From NCBI RefSeq assembly GCF_027744825.2, contig NC_071336.1, positions 27,923,501 through 27,987,500 on the forward strand: 64,000 bases of DNA, written 5' to 3'. Position 1 is the stretch's first letter. Each line of letters starts with the position of its first letter. The DNA is from Synchiropus splendidus (taxonomy: Eukaryota > Chordata > Actinopteri > Syngnathiformes > Callionymidae). This document shows positions 13,427 to 26,331 of the stretch, one piece after another. Both the position numbers and the translations under genes were made by a program. Under the pieces are notes generated by a model that saw only the letters and a list, made by a program, of their open reading frames with translations, was not told the origin of the DNA and did no database searches.

Positions 13427-13447
13427 AAAAAAAAAAAAAAAAAAAAA
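13427..13447. repeat. Poly(A) run
   Basis: There are 21 consecutive A residues. No element could be attached to it. Confidence 0.95.
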
Positions 13448-13984
13448 CTGGCTTTGAAGAGATTCTTTCTCTTCGTTTCAAACATTCTTCCTCCTCTGCT
13501 GCTCAGCTCTCTCACATACCAATGGCGGGATAAAAGAGGGATGGATTTCTTCTGCTTAGTCTCTGTTTGCTGAGTTGCCCCTTTTTTTTCCCAGGCACAA
13601 TCCAGCTTAAACCTATTGTACTGTACTATCATAAGGCCCTTGATATTTCTCGTTTTTAATATTCATGACAAAAACACGAGTGTTTTCTCACACTTCCTCC
13701 TGATTGATATTTGCAGCAAAAGCACAATATAAAAGAGGCATTAGGACAAGTCTGGGGAAGCTGTTTACTTGAGACAAGGTCATGCTGCTGTTTCTGGGTA
13801 TCAGACAGTAATATTCATCTCTAACAATATACTGGATACCGTGCAGTGTTTATGTAAGTATATATACAGAGTAACCTTAAAGTGCACTTGTCTTTCATGT
13901 CATATTCTTTTCACCAGCGCTTGTAAATGCCGACTTGTAGACAGCTTTTTGCAGCGAGTGAACAAGACACTCATGATGGGCTAT

Positions 13985-14150
13985 TGAGGCGTCATGAAAC
14001 AGAATCATTTTCCAATTCCACTAGGTGGCACTCGGTGCTCTAAAATATTTGGATTTGAACAACCATTTCAATGAAACCTCACATCGTTTTTCAAACTAGA
14101 GAGCCACCTGCTGAACTCTGAGAATGAGGACACTGTTTCATGATGCCTCA
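13985..14150. mobile_element. 166-bp fold-back MITE-like element, copy 2 (best preserved)
   Basis: It begins TGAGGCGTCATGAAACAG and ends CACTGTTTCATGATGCCTCA, a near-perfect terminal inverted repeat of about 22 bp with weaker pairing further in. The interior CAACCATTTCAATGAAACCT is shared with the copy at 50099. It is exactly the length of copy 1 and has no coding capacity. Confidence 0.8.
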
Positions 14151-16769
14151 GAAGTCGATCACATTGCTTTTCCCATTGCAAATACAGTAGTCTTATGATT
14201 ATTGTGGGGGTTTCGTTCCCAGCCCCCTTTGACTTTGGGTTATTGGATCTAAGTAGTGATTGACTTATTTTAATTAAATGAATTAAATACTTGAAACGAT
14301 GTCTAGATCAAGGGAAATATCGGACCCAGCTGGGGAACCTAAGTCCAGGTCGTGGTCTCCTGTCTTCACTTTTTGCTAGTGTTTTACATCAGGCTGCATT
14401 GGCCTTGTTTACATGCACATAGTTGTTCGACTTGCAGTTCGATTCCTGTTTTGGTCTCAGGTGAGACATTTGAATTATTCGTTGTTCATCATAATGAGTC
14501 CTCCTCATGGGTAGGTGGCACTGTACAGGTTCTGAGAATCTACAAGGCAAAGCCGAGTGGAAGCTACTGACATATAAGGAACAGTTCTGCAGATTCGATT
14601 GAACCATTTTCCCAGCTCTGACCCTGAATTTTCACCGGACGTGGAAAAGGCTCAGTGAGTCGAGCGGAACTGCAACACTCCATCATGCAAGAGTTCCACA
14701 TTGAGCGATGTGGATATAGAGACACCGGCAACCCGACAGATTTGGTTGGGTCATAATGTAATGTTCACTGTCAAATGTGAATCAAGTCTCATAGCGCATT
14801 GTTGCTGATCACAGACTGGTTTCCTGTCCAGTCCACGCTGCATCCACTTGAGTGGAGATTCCAGCCAAACTTGTCGCAGAATGTGACGCGTGCTCATGGA
14901 TCCTAGTCAGATTTTACTCACGCAAATCTGCATCAATCTATTTCCTACAGTACGTAGCTGTGTCGGATGAGGATTTCTCTCTCATGTGTCTACAAGCATT
15001 TCAAAACTATGATTTTCATCAGACTGCCATGTGAACGTGCTACAGATTTCCATAATTATCCTCTCCCAGCAGTACAGAACATTACAGCATTGGCACCATT
15101 TTGGAGTACTTTTGTTTCAGTCATGGCAGAACCACAAAGTTGCATCAAGCTGTGATGAGGCTCAGAGCAATTCTGTACATTGTTTTTGAAGAGGTTCAAG
15201 TGTCTGATGTACAATAGCTGAGTTTAGCTACATTAGCTTTCCACTCTCTGTAGCTAACCAGCTCAATTTTATAAAGGAAAATAATACATTACATAATAAT
15301 TACAATACATTAGAGCCTGAGCTGCGATTGTGCTGGCTTCAGGTTCTTCTGGACATTTCCATGCCAAGATTTCAGTGGTACAAAAACTCGACTTTAGTTA
15401 GGTCGTGATTGTCTGGTAGCCAAAGCAACACTGATGGTGAAGTTGAATTTCTGCTCCAGCGGCTGTTGTGAAGCCTGAACTGATAACACACAGTAGAATG
15501 CGTGTTTCAAGCCATTATGCAGACATTGACATTGGATCTGTAGAAGCTGCCGATTCTTTCCTATTTATCTCCTATAAGAGGAATCGACAGCGTGCAGCCA
15601 AAACGACAAGCGACGTAAAGGTTTTACCAGCAGAACGAAGGACAAGAGGTGCAAATCCTCAACAAATCCCCAACATTTATTTTCCACTCCACATGTCATT
15701 GTTCACTGTTCAACTCGGTATTCCATTGTTTGTTTGCTGATCGGTGAATAAAAGTCGATCCCTGGCAAAGTATCGATCTATTTAGCTCTGTCTCTAATCA
15801 TCGACCAGCACGAGGAGAATTCAAATTGATGACTTGAGCCAGACGTGCATGTGAAAAGTCGGCTCACGTTTCATCGATGTGTGTGTGTGTGTGTGAGTGT
15901 GTGTTCATGGGCGCTCTGCAACCACATTCTCCAAACAATAACTAAATCCAATATTTTTCTTTGCATTATTCAAACCTTTGCTGCGTGTCTGTCTCCTCAT
16001 ATATAAGAATAAATATCTATGCGTGTGTGTGTGTGTGTTGAGCTTGCTCCCAGATTTACCGACACTTTTATCATCAATCAAAATCTTAAAATCGTGGATT
16101 AAGTTTGCTTTATCGTCGCTAAAAAAGCCTGTTTAAAAACCATGCTAACAGAGCGTCCCCTCCTTCACTGACGGAACGGCATTCAACATTCATACGGTGA
16201 CCCATTTCATTAATGCAGAGGCCTTTTTTCGGGATGTCTTCTTTCCCGTCTCTGTCGACTGCAGCCATCCTCATAATGGCCTCGCTGTCAGGGAGCTTGA
16301 CTAATCTCCTCATTGACCTCTCCTTTACAGCGGCCACCCCAACCCCCCGCCCCCGCCCCCGTCACCGCCCAATCCAGATTCATGATTCAGTAACTGGTGG
16401 AAGGTGCTGGGAATGCTGACAACACTTGAATGGGAAATGGCTGTTGCTGGTTTCACCTGTCTGCCGCAGAACTCAAATTCTGTGTATTGTTGTCATGATT
16501 GATGTTCGTAACTATGACTTTCAAGTGTTGAAAAATTCTGTTTGTCATATTTATATGGTGCTAAATTATCCTTAAAATGACTTGATGGTGAAATATGAAC
16601 CATATACACTTTTATTACAAGTGAAAATGTCTTATTATTACAGTGTTATTACTGGTAGTGGTAATCTGTCTTTATATGTTCTGTGAGGATGTGTTTCATA
16701 AGGTAATAAATGTAAACAAAAAAGTGGAATTTCAACTTCACAGAAGGGACAAAATCAAAAATGAGCTCA

Positions 16770-16960
16770 TCTGGAGAAGTTAGCTGGATGGTTTGGACAT
16801 GTGGAGAGGAGGTACAGGAACATGTTGGACAAAGACTGTTGAAATGCAAGCACCAAGTAAAGGAAGAACTGATGTAGATGGATGAGATGAATGAGGACAT
16901 TGAAGAGGATTGGAGGGACTCGGGAGGATAAGGAGGCTTTTTTTCAGTGGCAACCATAGA
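16770..16960 (+). pseudogene. RTE-like LINE reverse-transcriptase C-terminal fragment, degenerate
   Basis: Translation on the + strand gives LAGWFGHVERRYRNMLDKDC, which aligns with the 'LRWFGHVxRR' segment near the C-terminus of fish RTE-type LINE ORF2 proteins (recalled). Stops and frameshifts follow. It lies just left of a second fragment of the same kind on the other strand at 17005-17475, so the two are tail to tail. Confidence 0.5.
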
Positions 16961-17004
16961 ACTGAAATGGCGAGTGAAGAGGTTTTTCTCTTACTGCATT
17001 TGTA

Positions 17005-17475
17005 CTGTGTCATGATCTTCTTCTTCTTCTTTTTCTTTCGGCTTCTTCCTTCATGGGTCGCCACAGTGGATCATCTTCCTCCATCTCACCCTGTCTTCTG
17101 CTTCCTCTTCTCTCAAACCTACAAACCTCATGTCCTCCTTCACCACCTCCATCAATCTCCTCTTTGACCTTCCTCTCCACCTTCTGCCTGGCAGTTCCAA
17201 CCTCAACATCTTCCTACTGTACTGGCTCTCTCTCTCCTCTGTACATGTCCAAACCATCTCCATCTAGCCTCTCTGACTTTGTCTCCTGAACACTTGACAT
17301 GTGCTGTCCCTCTGATCCTATCACCATCCTGCTCACTCTCAGAGAGAAGCTCAGCATCTTCATCTCTGCTACCTCCAGATCTGCCTCCTGTCTTTTCCTC
17401 AGTGCCAGTGTTTCCAAACCAGACAACATTGCTGGCCTCACCACCCTTTTGTACCCTTTCTCTTTCATCCTTGCC
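17005..17475 (-). pseudogene. 5'-truncated RTE-like LINE, ORF2 C-terminus and 3' end
   Basis: On the minus strand three overlapping frames together give a typical RTE-like C-terminus. The first has VVRPAMLSGLETLALRKRQE (about 17460-17340). The second has RIRGTAHV and ARWRWFGHVQRRE. The third has RKMLRLELPGRRWRGRSKRR and WRKMIHCGDP (17263-17051). At least two frameshifts break it. Immediately 3' (plus-strand 17000-17045) is a GAA/AAG-rich tail, as is usual for these fish elements. It is a dead, 5'-truncated retrocopy. The clade name (RTE/Expander-like) is from memory; the LINE identity is firm. Confidence 0.75.
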
Positions 17476-19432
17476 GATCGTAATGAATTTGCAAAATAAT
17501 GAAAAAATAAAAGGCATCAATGTGTATGATCGACTAAGATGTTTGGCTACTCTACTACTACAAACATACACATTTAGACCAGCATGTGCTACCTTTTGAC
17601 CCTAGAACTGTGATCCCTTTCACGACAGGAATTTGTGCTGTGCAAGTTACCATGTCGGAGGAAACATCCCTTTGCTTTGGGTTGAAACCACTGCAAAATG
17701 AGGACTTGATTGTTTTTGCTGCTGCTTTATGCTGGCTTGATGGAAATATATGCAGATGAACAGTTGGGTAATGAATATGGTGAGGGGAAAATCCTTAAAC
17801 AAAACTGAAAGCCTGACAGCAAACATCAACTGCTTTCGCTTGAGTTTCTGCCGCTGCTCATGATTTCTTTCAACATCTTGTTCGGGGTAATTAGTCGGCA
17901 GAACTCCACAGTTTTTGTGGAACATTTTGAAGCCATGAATGTCCAGATAGTTGGGTTGCACTGCTACCATGAACTGCCTCTCTTCGCCTACCTCCGGGAC
18001 ATTCTTCATCTGTTAGTTTAACATTGTCATGTTCTCTTTCAAAGTGTGAGGATGACTGAGAAAAGTCAGGCGAGGAAAAGTGTGGGTGAATATTCTTTAC
18101 CTTAGACGGGAATGCGATCGCTGCTGATGAAGATCACCTAAAAACCGGGCGCTCTCTCTCCGTCTGATCGACAGAACTATCGACGACACGAGAAGAGAGT
18201 GTTGTGAGTGAAGAAAACACCATGTGGCATTATTTTCCCTCACAAACGGATCCAGATAAAAACAAACTGATGATTGTTGACAGCGTCATCAGAGCTCCTC
18301 TGCACACAAACACACACACACGCACGGCGACAACACAGACATGCTGAGATCCTAAAACCTCCCCAAGTGATATATTTGATTCTGATCTTGAGATGACACA
18401 GAGTGATGAATAGGAACTGCTTGATAATGGGATCATTGAGTCATGAAAGCGATTCTGAGCGAGTTATCTTTCCCAGCGCCAATGAATGTAGACGCTCATT
18501 ATGTATGGCCGTCCGACGCTGCTTCTGCCTTCAAGCAGGAAGGAATGTACAATAAGGCGGCAGCTCACAAAGAGGAGATGAATAACAATCAAACAGAGAA
18601 AAGTGCAAGGCGGGAGGTGTTACGTACTGGAGCGTGTTGACGCCGTGTTCTGGTGACTGAGATCGTATTGAGTCTGGCAGGGCGACGGTGAGAGACTGCA
18701 GCCTTTGGAGGTGTTTCAATCTTCAACGCAGACATAATTGAAGCTGTTTCATTATCTTAACCCATCCGTCCAGTGTCCTCAAGCTCCTGAGAGAAGCCAT
18801 GTTCAAAGTGATATTTACCGGTGGATGACAGAGAAACTAACCTTGTCTCTGAAGGCAGTCCACTGAAAGAAAACCCCGTAAAGCCACTTGAATCCTTGAC
18901 CTTGTTCTCTGACCTATAGTTGAGAGCTGTAGGTGCAACAGGCAGCTGCTTTCACCTTTGTTATTTTATTGTTTGACCAAAAGCAATGACAACGTTCTTC
19001 TAGTAATTTTAATTAACAATGGGTTTCAAACTTGATGTGATTTCAATATACTCATTTTGCGTTTGCTGAAAAGAGCCACGTCCAATATGTCTGGCTGTGA
19101 GGCTTCACCTGAACAGCTGGTCACGTGACTTAGCGGCAGCATAGCGATTAAAGAACATCCCTGTGTGTCACTAGGTTGCTGGTTCATGTCCGACCTATTG
19201 TGGATGTATTTTTAAAATTCATATATTTTACCGTGATCCTCCTCAAAATATCAAGCGGTGTTGATAGAAATCTGTGACCCATTTATTTGACTTATATATA
19301 TTTTTTACTTAGCTCATGGAGGGTCTCATCTTCACTCCACTGAATTAAACGGACTGCACCACGATGAATAATAGGTCAAACATATGCCATACCTTTAGTT
19401 TAGGGAATGACAAAGTGAAACGTGGAACTATG

Positions 19433-19680
19433 TACAGTAAACCGTGATGATTGGCACGTCTGCATACAGAGGCTGCGTTACGCACAATAACAAAGCGCGT
19501 CGTGGGTCAGCTGATCGGTCCGTGCACGTTATGTTTTTTCCGTCTTTTTTCGGAAGCGTTCGAGTTCTGGATTTTCGTTCAAAATCCGAACCAAAAAAAT
19601 CTCGACATTTTTGTTCCGACTCTGATTTGTTCAAATTCAGCCACCCCATTCGGACGTTTGAAAACCGAGGTACCACTGTA
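19433..19680. mobile_element. Tigger/pogo-like non-autonomous DNA transposon relic
   Basis: The right end reads GAAAACCGAGGTACCACTG followed by TA. That is the inverse of the well-known 'CAGTGGTACCTCGGTTTT' Tigger/pogo-type terminus. The left end is TACAGTAAACCG. The interior is rich in TTCG and CCGAA words typical of such ends (TTCGTTCAAAATCCGAACC). TA at both edges is consistent with a TA target duplication. No transposase frame survives. Confidence 0.5.
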
Positions 19681-21768
19681 TTTGAAAACAATGTCGCCAG
19701 TCGTTCCTTTCCCGAAAATAATCACTTCACAAGGGCAGCTGTGTAGCCCACATTTGGCAGAAGCTGTTGCGCCTTTTGGAAATGTCAACACTAAATCTTC
19801 AGCTTATCTTTCTCTGTAGCAAGCAGAAGATGATCGTCGCAGTCAAACCAGAACTTGAATCAAATTGAGGGTTGATGCCGTGTGGACGGGGCGAACACAG
19901 ATCTGCTGTCTGTCCTTTAGCTTCTTTCATGCCTTTGTCTTTATTAGTTGCGAAAGCATTATCTGTACAAAACCACACACTGGCCAGACAAGTGGATTCC
20001 TTCTTCTTGGGTTGTTTTCTGTGATTTTGGGGAGGCCTGGAACCACTCCATTTTTCTATGTTCTTTGTCCTGGAGATTGGATATAAATGCATTTTCATAT
20101 GGTCTAGTAACTGAATACATGTTCCTGTACTTCGCAGCCGTTCCAAAAGGCAGATTCTACGTGGCCTTATGCATTTCTATTGATAGCTGGATTCTCATTG
20201 GGAAAAAAATGAAAATTGAGATTGCCACTTTGTTTTCACAGTGTGTTTTCCGTCCCGGAGGATTTCAGAAGAAGAAGAAGCCATGATTAATATAAAGCAC
20301 AGCATTTTGTCATCGGTAACCTTTTGTATCTAACCGCTCAACCGCACACTGTTTGCAGGAAAGCGTGCGACCCAAACTGATCAATAGTCCAGCCTCCGCT
20401 GGGATTTAGTTGCTTGTACCAGCTCAATTCTTTGGAGCCGCTTATGAAATGACAAGAGTGCTTAATGTTACTTCTGCACCTCGCCTCACCTTGACTCTCC
20501 CCCTGATGGAGACTCGTCTGCACTTTCTGTCACTGGCCAGAAGTCTTTAGCTTCGAGCAGTGAGTCGGGCCCAGCATGTCGATTCTATTGAGCCGACTTG
20601 GCATGTCACAAGCAGTAAAGACCTCCTGATTGACTCGAACTCGGATAACATGTCCGACCGCATACATAAGTAATGCTGAGGATTCGATAGATGGATGGCT
20701 CTCGGTGATCAATGCTGGCACTTGATGCAGAGAATTAAAAATTTACTCAGGTGACATGCAGATGACTGAGGTCCTTGTACTGTAATGAAGTTTTGACAGG
20801 ACCCTCAATCTTAAGACTGCACCCCTCTGTGGTATAAATGTGTCCAAAAGTCAGACAGAGTGACAGAGTACACAATGCGATAAATCCATGCACTATGTAC
20901 AACTGATAAAAACTGATGTACTGTAAATAGTTTCTTCATGTAGTTTCGAGACCAAAAAGACGATTTTGGTCCTCTCTGGCCCTGAATCATTCAGCCTTCT
21001 TCCCATCTCTCTGTTTGCTGGTTGATAAAATAAATGTGGCAGGTGGTAAGAAGGTGATTCTCAGTTGTTCCCACTGACCAGAAATCCAGAGCCATAGTGG
21101 TAATAATACTCTGCACTGCACTGCACGAAAGTTTTGAAAAAGCCAGACTTCATGTTGAGTTTTGGCCGACGATGACTCCATCAGCTTGAGAAGCACCCTG
21201 GGAGCTCAGACCCAATATTACTCTCCTGGGATCATTCAAGACCCTTTGAAATGCCTTCGATAGCAACGTGCTCAATTGGACAGCAGGTGGCAGTTCTGAA
21301 CATCACCAAACTGTGGTCGCCAGCCTGTCACATTCATGAACAGGGGCTGTGAGAGGAAACCGGAGTGCCTGGAAGAAAGGGGAAATTAAACCAACAGAAA
21401 AGTAGTCTAGTCTCTTGCGTGTCATTGAAATGAATTGATCCATTTTTGAGCTATTTTGCTGACTGCTGACCTCGACTCTGACAGTCACTTGACAACACAA
21501 ATCTCAGCAGCATGATACCTGTGCTGTAAAAAAGGGGTCAGTAAACCAGTGAAGGAGGTCATGGTGACAACATGTTGCATGAGTGTGACTGGCAGGCGCA
21601 GTGTTTGTCACATACAGTCTGAGCTTGATGTTGCTGGCAGACAAGAGAGAAAGTCATCGAAAATCCACTCATATTTAATCTTCAGGTCCTTAGCAGTAAA
21701 GAGATATATCTGGAAAGTCTAGTGGCGGCACAAAGAGGGGGATGTCAGCGGAGGAGCCGCAGGAGCAG

Positions 21769-21993
21769 GAGACTAACTGCGCTTTCTGTTTGAACTCCTG
21801 TTAGACTTTGAATAAAAATATGAAATGTATATCTATTAAATTTGCAGTAATTTTGCGGACAACAAGCCGCTATGTTTTTCTGGTGCTCTGAACCCTGTGG
21901 CTTATCCAACAACTATTACATACGACTAATATATGGATTTTTATGGAGCTAAAGAGCCGATCTGCTGGTGGACCAAGTTCAGAACGTTGCTGA
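21769..21993. repeat. 225-bp interspersed repeat, copy A
   Basis: Direct repeat of 23757-23981 with the same length and by eye about 90 percent identity. It starts GAGACTAACTGCGCTTTC and ends GTTCAGAACGTTGCTGA. The interior words GCCGCTATGTTTTTCTGGT, CCTGTGGCTTATCC and CGACTAATATATGGATTTTT resemble, on the opposite strand, one arm of the element at 12348-12870. It is probably a fragment of a non-autonomous DNA transposon. Confidence 0.8.
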
Positions 21994-22959
21994 CAACTGA
22001 ATAGTACAACTCAACAGTCTCAAAATAGGAATTGCCAAACTTTGTTTTGTCAGTCTATAGTAGTCAGGATTAATCCCATAGCTAAGATTGCAGCTATCTG
22101 CACTTGACTCATTTGCAAGAGCAAACGTTGCTAACAGATTTGATCATTTCCTCGACACTCTTTTCTTTCACCACACTTCTTTTCCGAGGGGTAGGCAGTT
22201 GCAATTATAGGGAGTTTTTTAGCGTTCGGTGTCCGTCCCAGGGGAGCCGATACTGAGATCTCCCTTTATATCCCACAATGCACCTCAGGCCGGTGGGGAA
22301 GAAGGAGACGAGACAATTAGCAGGTAACACACATGGAGCGGTGCACAGCTGCGAGCGAGAAGCCAATGGGGATGTCCTGTCCTATACATCCAAGGCGCCG
22401 CCTCTTTAGGGAAATGCGATGGTGACAGTTGTGTAAACCTCTGCAATCTGTAATTATTTTAAAATGTCAAACAAACCACCTGAGCCGAAGATCAGCCTCT
22501 TACTTTGCCGAGTCCTCAATTTCCTGCGGCTCTTTTCTCGCAGAGCGCTGACTCTCGCCAAAAAGATCCTCAGCCGACCGCTCGACCCAGTTGGCGCGCG
22601 AATGAAAACACCTGGGCATTTGATTGAAATTTAATTGCTTCACTTAGTTAACCCACTTAAGGACCGCGTCGAGTTTTGTTGGCTCAATTTGTTGGTTGCA
22701 GCAGCTCAGTGCTTTGGGAGGATTCTTGCCTGCTGGATAATTGCTATTAATTTGAGGCTGTGGTTTTTGGCTTCAAAGCAGCGATTCATGTAATGGAGCT
22801 GGGTTGGGTGATTGAATTATGCGGGTGGTTGAGTGATCACAGACATGCGCGTTGCTTGTTGAGCTTCGACTTGAGAAGCTTAGACCAACTGTGCTGCCCA
22901 AATTCTGTGCACTTGCTCAGAGGCTTCGGATTGCAACAGCTTCCCTGTCCACTTTAGAT

Positions 22960-23170
22960 GTTAGTGATAACCTGTGAAGCCCATCTTGGCCTGACCCCCA
23001 TTGTAAACTGCTCACTCCTTATGCGCCAACCTAGACCTTCAGATCCTCAGGTGGGTCTCTGCTCACGTGACATAGTCAGTGCTCCTTCACTCTGGAAATG
23101 GAGGAGATCCGAAACTCATTCTGCACCGCCACATTTCAATCTCGACTAAAAACTCTTTGCATTTATGTAA
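22960..23170 (+). pseudogene. L2/CR1-type LINE ORF2 C-terminal relic
   Basis: Translation with a frame change gives LLTPYAP-like sequence, RPSDPQVGLCSRDIVSAPSLW and then a Lys-rich tail before AACTCTTTGCATTTATG. The order 'SLRSSDxGLL...FSxxAPxLWN-LP...FKxxLKTxLF' is the usual C-terminal end of fish L2/CR1/Rex-type LINE ORF2 (recalled). It is short, frameshifted and non-functional. Confidence 0.55.
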
Positions 23171-23224
23171 TATCCTCCAAACATTTGCTTGGTCCTACCT
23201 CGCCTGTGGGGGGTGGACAGTTAT

Positions 23225-23310
23225 CCGGGTTCACGGTGAACCTGGGGATTTGTTCTGTGTGAATCGTAGTTCTGTATTCGCTTTGTGGGTTTCTTCCAGG
23301 CCCTGGCCTC
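23225..23310 (+). repeat. Degenerate SINE/L2-type tail
   Basis: Words such as TTGTTCTGTGTGAATCGTAG, GCTTTGTGGGTTTCTTCCAG and GCCCTGGCC follow the order of the fish SINE/L2 core seen at 212-400. It directly follows the LINE relic at 22960-23170 and may be its 3' end. Confidence 0.4.
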
Positions 23311-23756
23311 TCGCAGAAGATTCTAAGAGCTAGGGATCAGTCTTTCTCATTTTTGAGGGAGGAATAGGTTCCTGTACAGTAACCCCAGGTTGATTTTACA
23401 TAATCCTTCAGGTTTCATATATTTATTTACAGTTCGACCGCTGGTGAAGGGTCGTATTTCCCAGAGAAAAAGAGAAGAGGCTGTAGGGGAAATTGCGAGG
23501 ATTGATGTGATGAGGAAAGATGTTCAAGATATGTCAAGGTGACAATAAAGTCCAAGTGTAAAAAAAAAAAAAAGTCGACATTTTTTTAAATTATTTTTAT
23601 TATTAAACCTCACAGGGCTTTTGTGGTGGTTGAGACATTGACTTGGTTTAGAATTTGTCAAACCTTGAGGCTTAAAAATAAAAAATGTCCCGGTAAAAGA
23701 GGAGATTTTTTTAACACTAGCCACAGGGAAGCTTTATACCAGCCACCATTGAGATG

Positions 23757-23981
23757 GAGACTAACAGCGCTTTCTGTTTGAACTCCCATTAGACTTTGAA
23801 TAAAAATATTGAATGTATATAAATTTAATTTGCAGTAATTTTGCGGACAACAAGCCGCTATGTTTTTCTGGTTCTCTGAACCCTGTGGCTTATCCAACAA
23901 CTAATACATACGACTAATATATGGATTTTTATAGAGCTAAAGCGCCGATCTGCTGGTGGACCAAGTTCAGAACGTTGCTGA
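23757..23981. repeat. 225-bp interspersed repeat, copy B
   Basis: Second copy of the 21769-21993 repeat, same orientation, about 1.8 kb downstream. It starts GAGACTAACAGCGCTTTC and ends GTTCAGAACGTTGCTGA. Differences are scattered substitutions with no net length change. The flanks differ, so this is either two insertions of one family or an old local duplication. Confidence 0.8.
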
Positions 23982-26244
23982 GTTTGAGTTTGCTTCTAAA
24001 ATTGAGTGGGTTTGGCTAATATTCCCATGTGCTACGTGGTGCAGAATTTACTGTATATACTGTATATTGGGATTCAATTACTTGGGACGCTCTGTGTGAC
24101 ATCCATGGTTCAGAACCATCTTCAAGGTGAACTGCAGACACATTGAGGAGAGGTGGCAACTTTTTATTTTACTGATGGAACTTAAGTGCAGAGGTCACTT
24201 TGATGTTGAACTCAGCACTGAAATGATGATGGTGATCCTTAAACCACTCAAACAAGAAAGGGTTGTGTACTAAAGTGTCTCCTTTGGATTAGGCTATTGC
24301 TGCACGATGACTTGGATATTTTACACATCATAATAAATAACAATTGTCCTCTGACACAAGGCTGTCAACATCAAATCAAAGAATGGATCGGCTCTTGCAC
24401 TGCTGTGCTTTTTTTGCCGATATAGCATTTAGGCCTTGTGGGGTATTTTATGAATGCACACCAGGACCTTTAGCTGAAAGGCGGTCGCTGGCTGGCTCAA
24501 TAACGCCTTGAGCAATATCACTTTCAGAACAGCACACAAAAACAAAGTTGCTCTGGCTCCATGAATATTTATTAACCCGTGATGGAGCTGAGTTAAAAAT
24601 GACAGGCTAATAGGTGGACGGATAAGAGAGACAGGGAGATGAAGACGAAGAGAGGAGAGTCAGGAGGAGACACGGACCTTTCAACAGGAGAGTGCCGCAG
24701 TCTGAGAAGCAGACAAAACATCGCACTGTTCGATAACCCAGGAGAGAATCTGCTATTAAAATGCTGTAAGACACACACGCTGACTTGACTGAAGTAGCTG
24801 ATGCCTTCGCAGCAGCAAGACGCGTCCCCTGGTATCTACCTTCAGAAACCACCTCTAATTGGCAGCACAACAACGCTGGTGGGTGTGAGACCCTGCGGGC
24901 CTCATTGGCCGGTGCTATCCTTCCTGGACGCTGATTAAAATGTTGGTGATATTAAAAGAAGCTGAAGGTTAACCCAACAAGGACCGGGAGAAAGTCATGT
25001 CACATCAAATCCTTTTAGCACTCATTATTCATGGACACAGTCTAAAACAATGGACCAGTTTGAGAACAAAATCCACAATCGATCTGATGAGTTTAGGACT
25101 GTTTTTTCGGAAAGTGAAGTGCACAAGTCACTGAAACAGGATGACTTGCCCAAGACTTTATCCTCTGTGTGGCTTCAGATATTATTCACAACAGGTCAAT
25201 ATATTTGTTGATGACAGAAGCTGTGGAAGGGGCACGTGAAAGGCGAGAGAGCGCGAGGGACAGGGAGACGTTCAGAAGCTCTCTTCATTGAATGATATTT
25301 GGTGTGTCAGTTGGTATTTTTAACACTTACATGGTTCTCTACCGTGACTGAAACGCACAATCATTTGACAGGCTTTAAAAAGTAATTGACATATTGTTAC
25401 ACCAAGAGTGAATGAAGCGTCTTTTTTTATCATGTCACGCTGCCAGGGAAGGCTGAAGCTTCAATTGAAAACCCTTTGCGTCAACATGCAACACTGAAGG
25501 CTGCAGTATTGGGTCCAAAAGTCAATGTTTCCAATGTCAATGCATTACACTGGGCGAGTGAGGATAGGTCACCATGAGCGAGAGAAGCGATACATATGAC
25601 CTCAATGTAGAGGCGGGATTACATGCAACACTGTGGGACTAATAAAGGCTACCTATCTAGCTAGCTAAGAAACTGTAGCGCTACAATACAGGAACAGCGT
25701 AGGTGACTTATTTGGTGCGACGTATTTTTTCCAGAGACATGTTTCACCCGCCTTCCCCTCCTAAGGAGTGCAGTAGTTTGCAAATACAGTTATCAGAGCT
25801 TTTGTATTTACCTTTCATGCCTCAGAATTAACGCTGTACATTTGTCAGTTGTGAAAAATCTTTTCAGTTTTTTTTTTAAATTAAAACAAAAAAAGACAGA
25901 CTTTTCAAACCAGAAGAACTTGTGGCAGACTGCTGCGTTTCTCTTTATTCTTCCCACTTCTTTATGAGGCGACTGCTGAAGATCATAAATTAGCTCAACC
26001 GAGGGATATCTTCCCTTTATTCTCCTAGCCACAGCGGAAAATAGAATTTGAGGAGTTTCATTGTAAAATGAATGTTCTGGTGAGCAGAATTTAGTGAAGC
26101 TTAAGGGAGTTCCACTTTCACACTGAAAATATGCTTCTGAGATCTCATCGCGTGTTAATTCGTCATGGAGAACTTGCTGCTGCGTGGCTCCCTCTGGCTC
26201 GAGCTGAGCTGTTCATCAATTTGCAGACTTTCAGACTCGGCCGT

Positions 26245-26246
<2 letters not shown>

Positions 26247-26331
<85 letters not shown>
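26247..26331. repeat. (CT)n microsatellite
   Basis: About 85 bases of CT repeat with one CCT interruption, about 430 bp upstream of the LE1 exon acceptor. Confidence 0.98.

Noticed and set aside
19110..19200. tRNA-like B-box word (GGTTCATGTCC) hinting at a tRNA or SINE head
   Set aside because: No A box or cloverleaf could be drawn.
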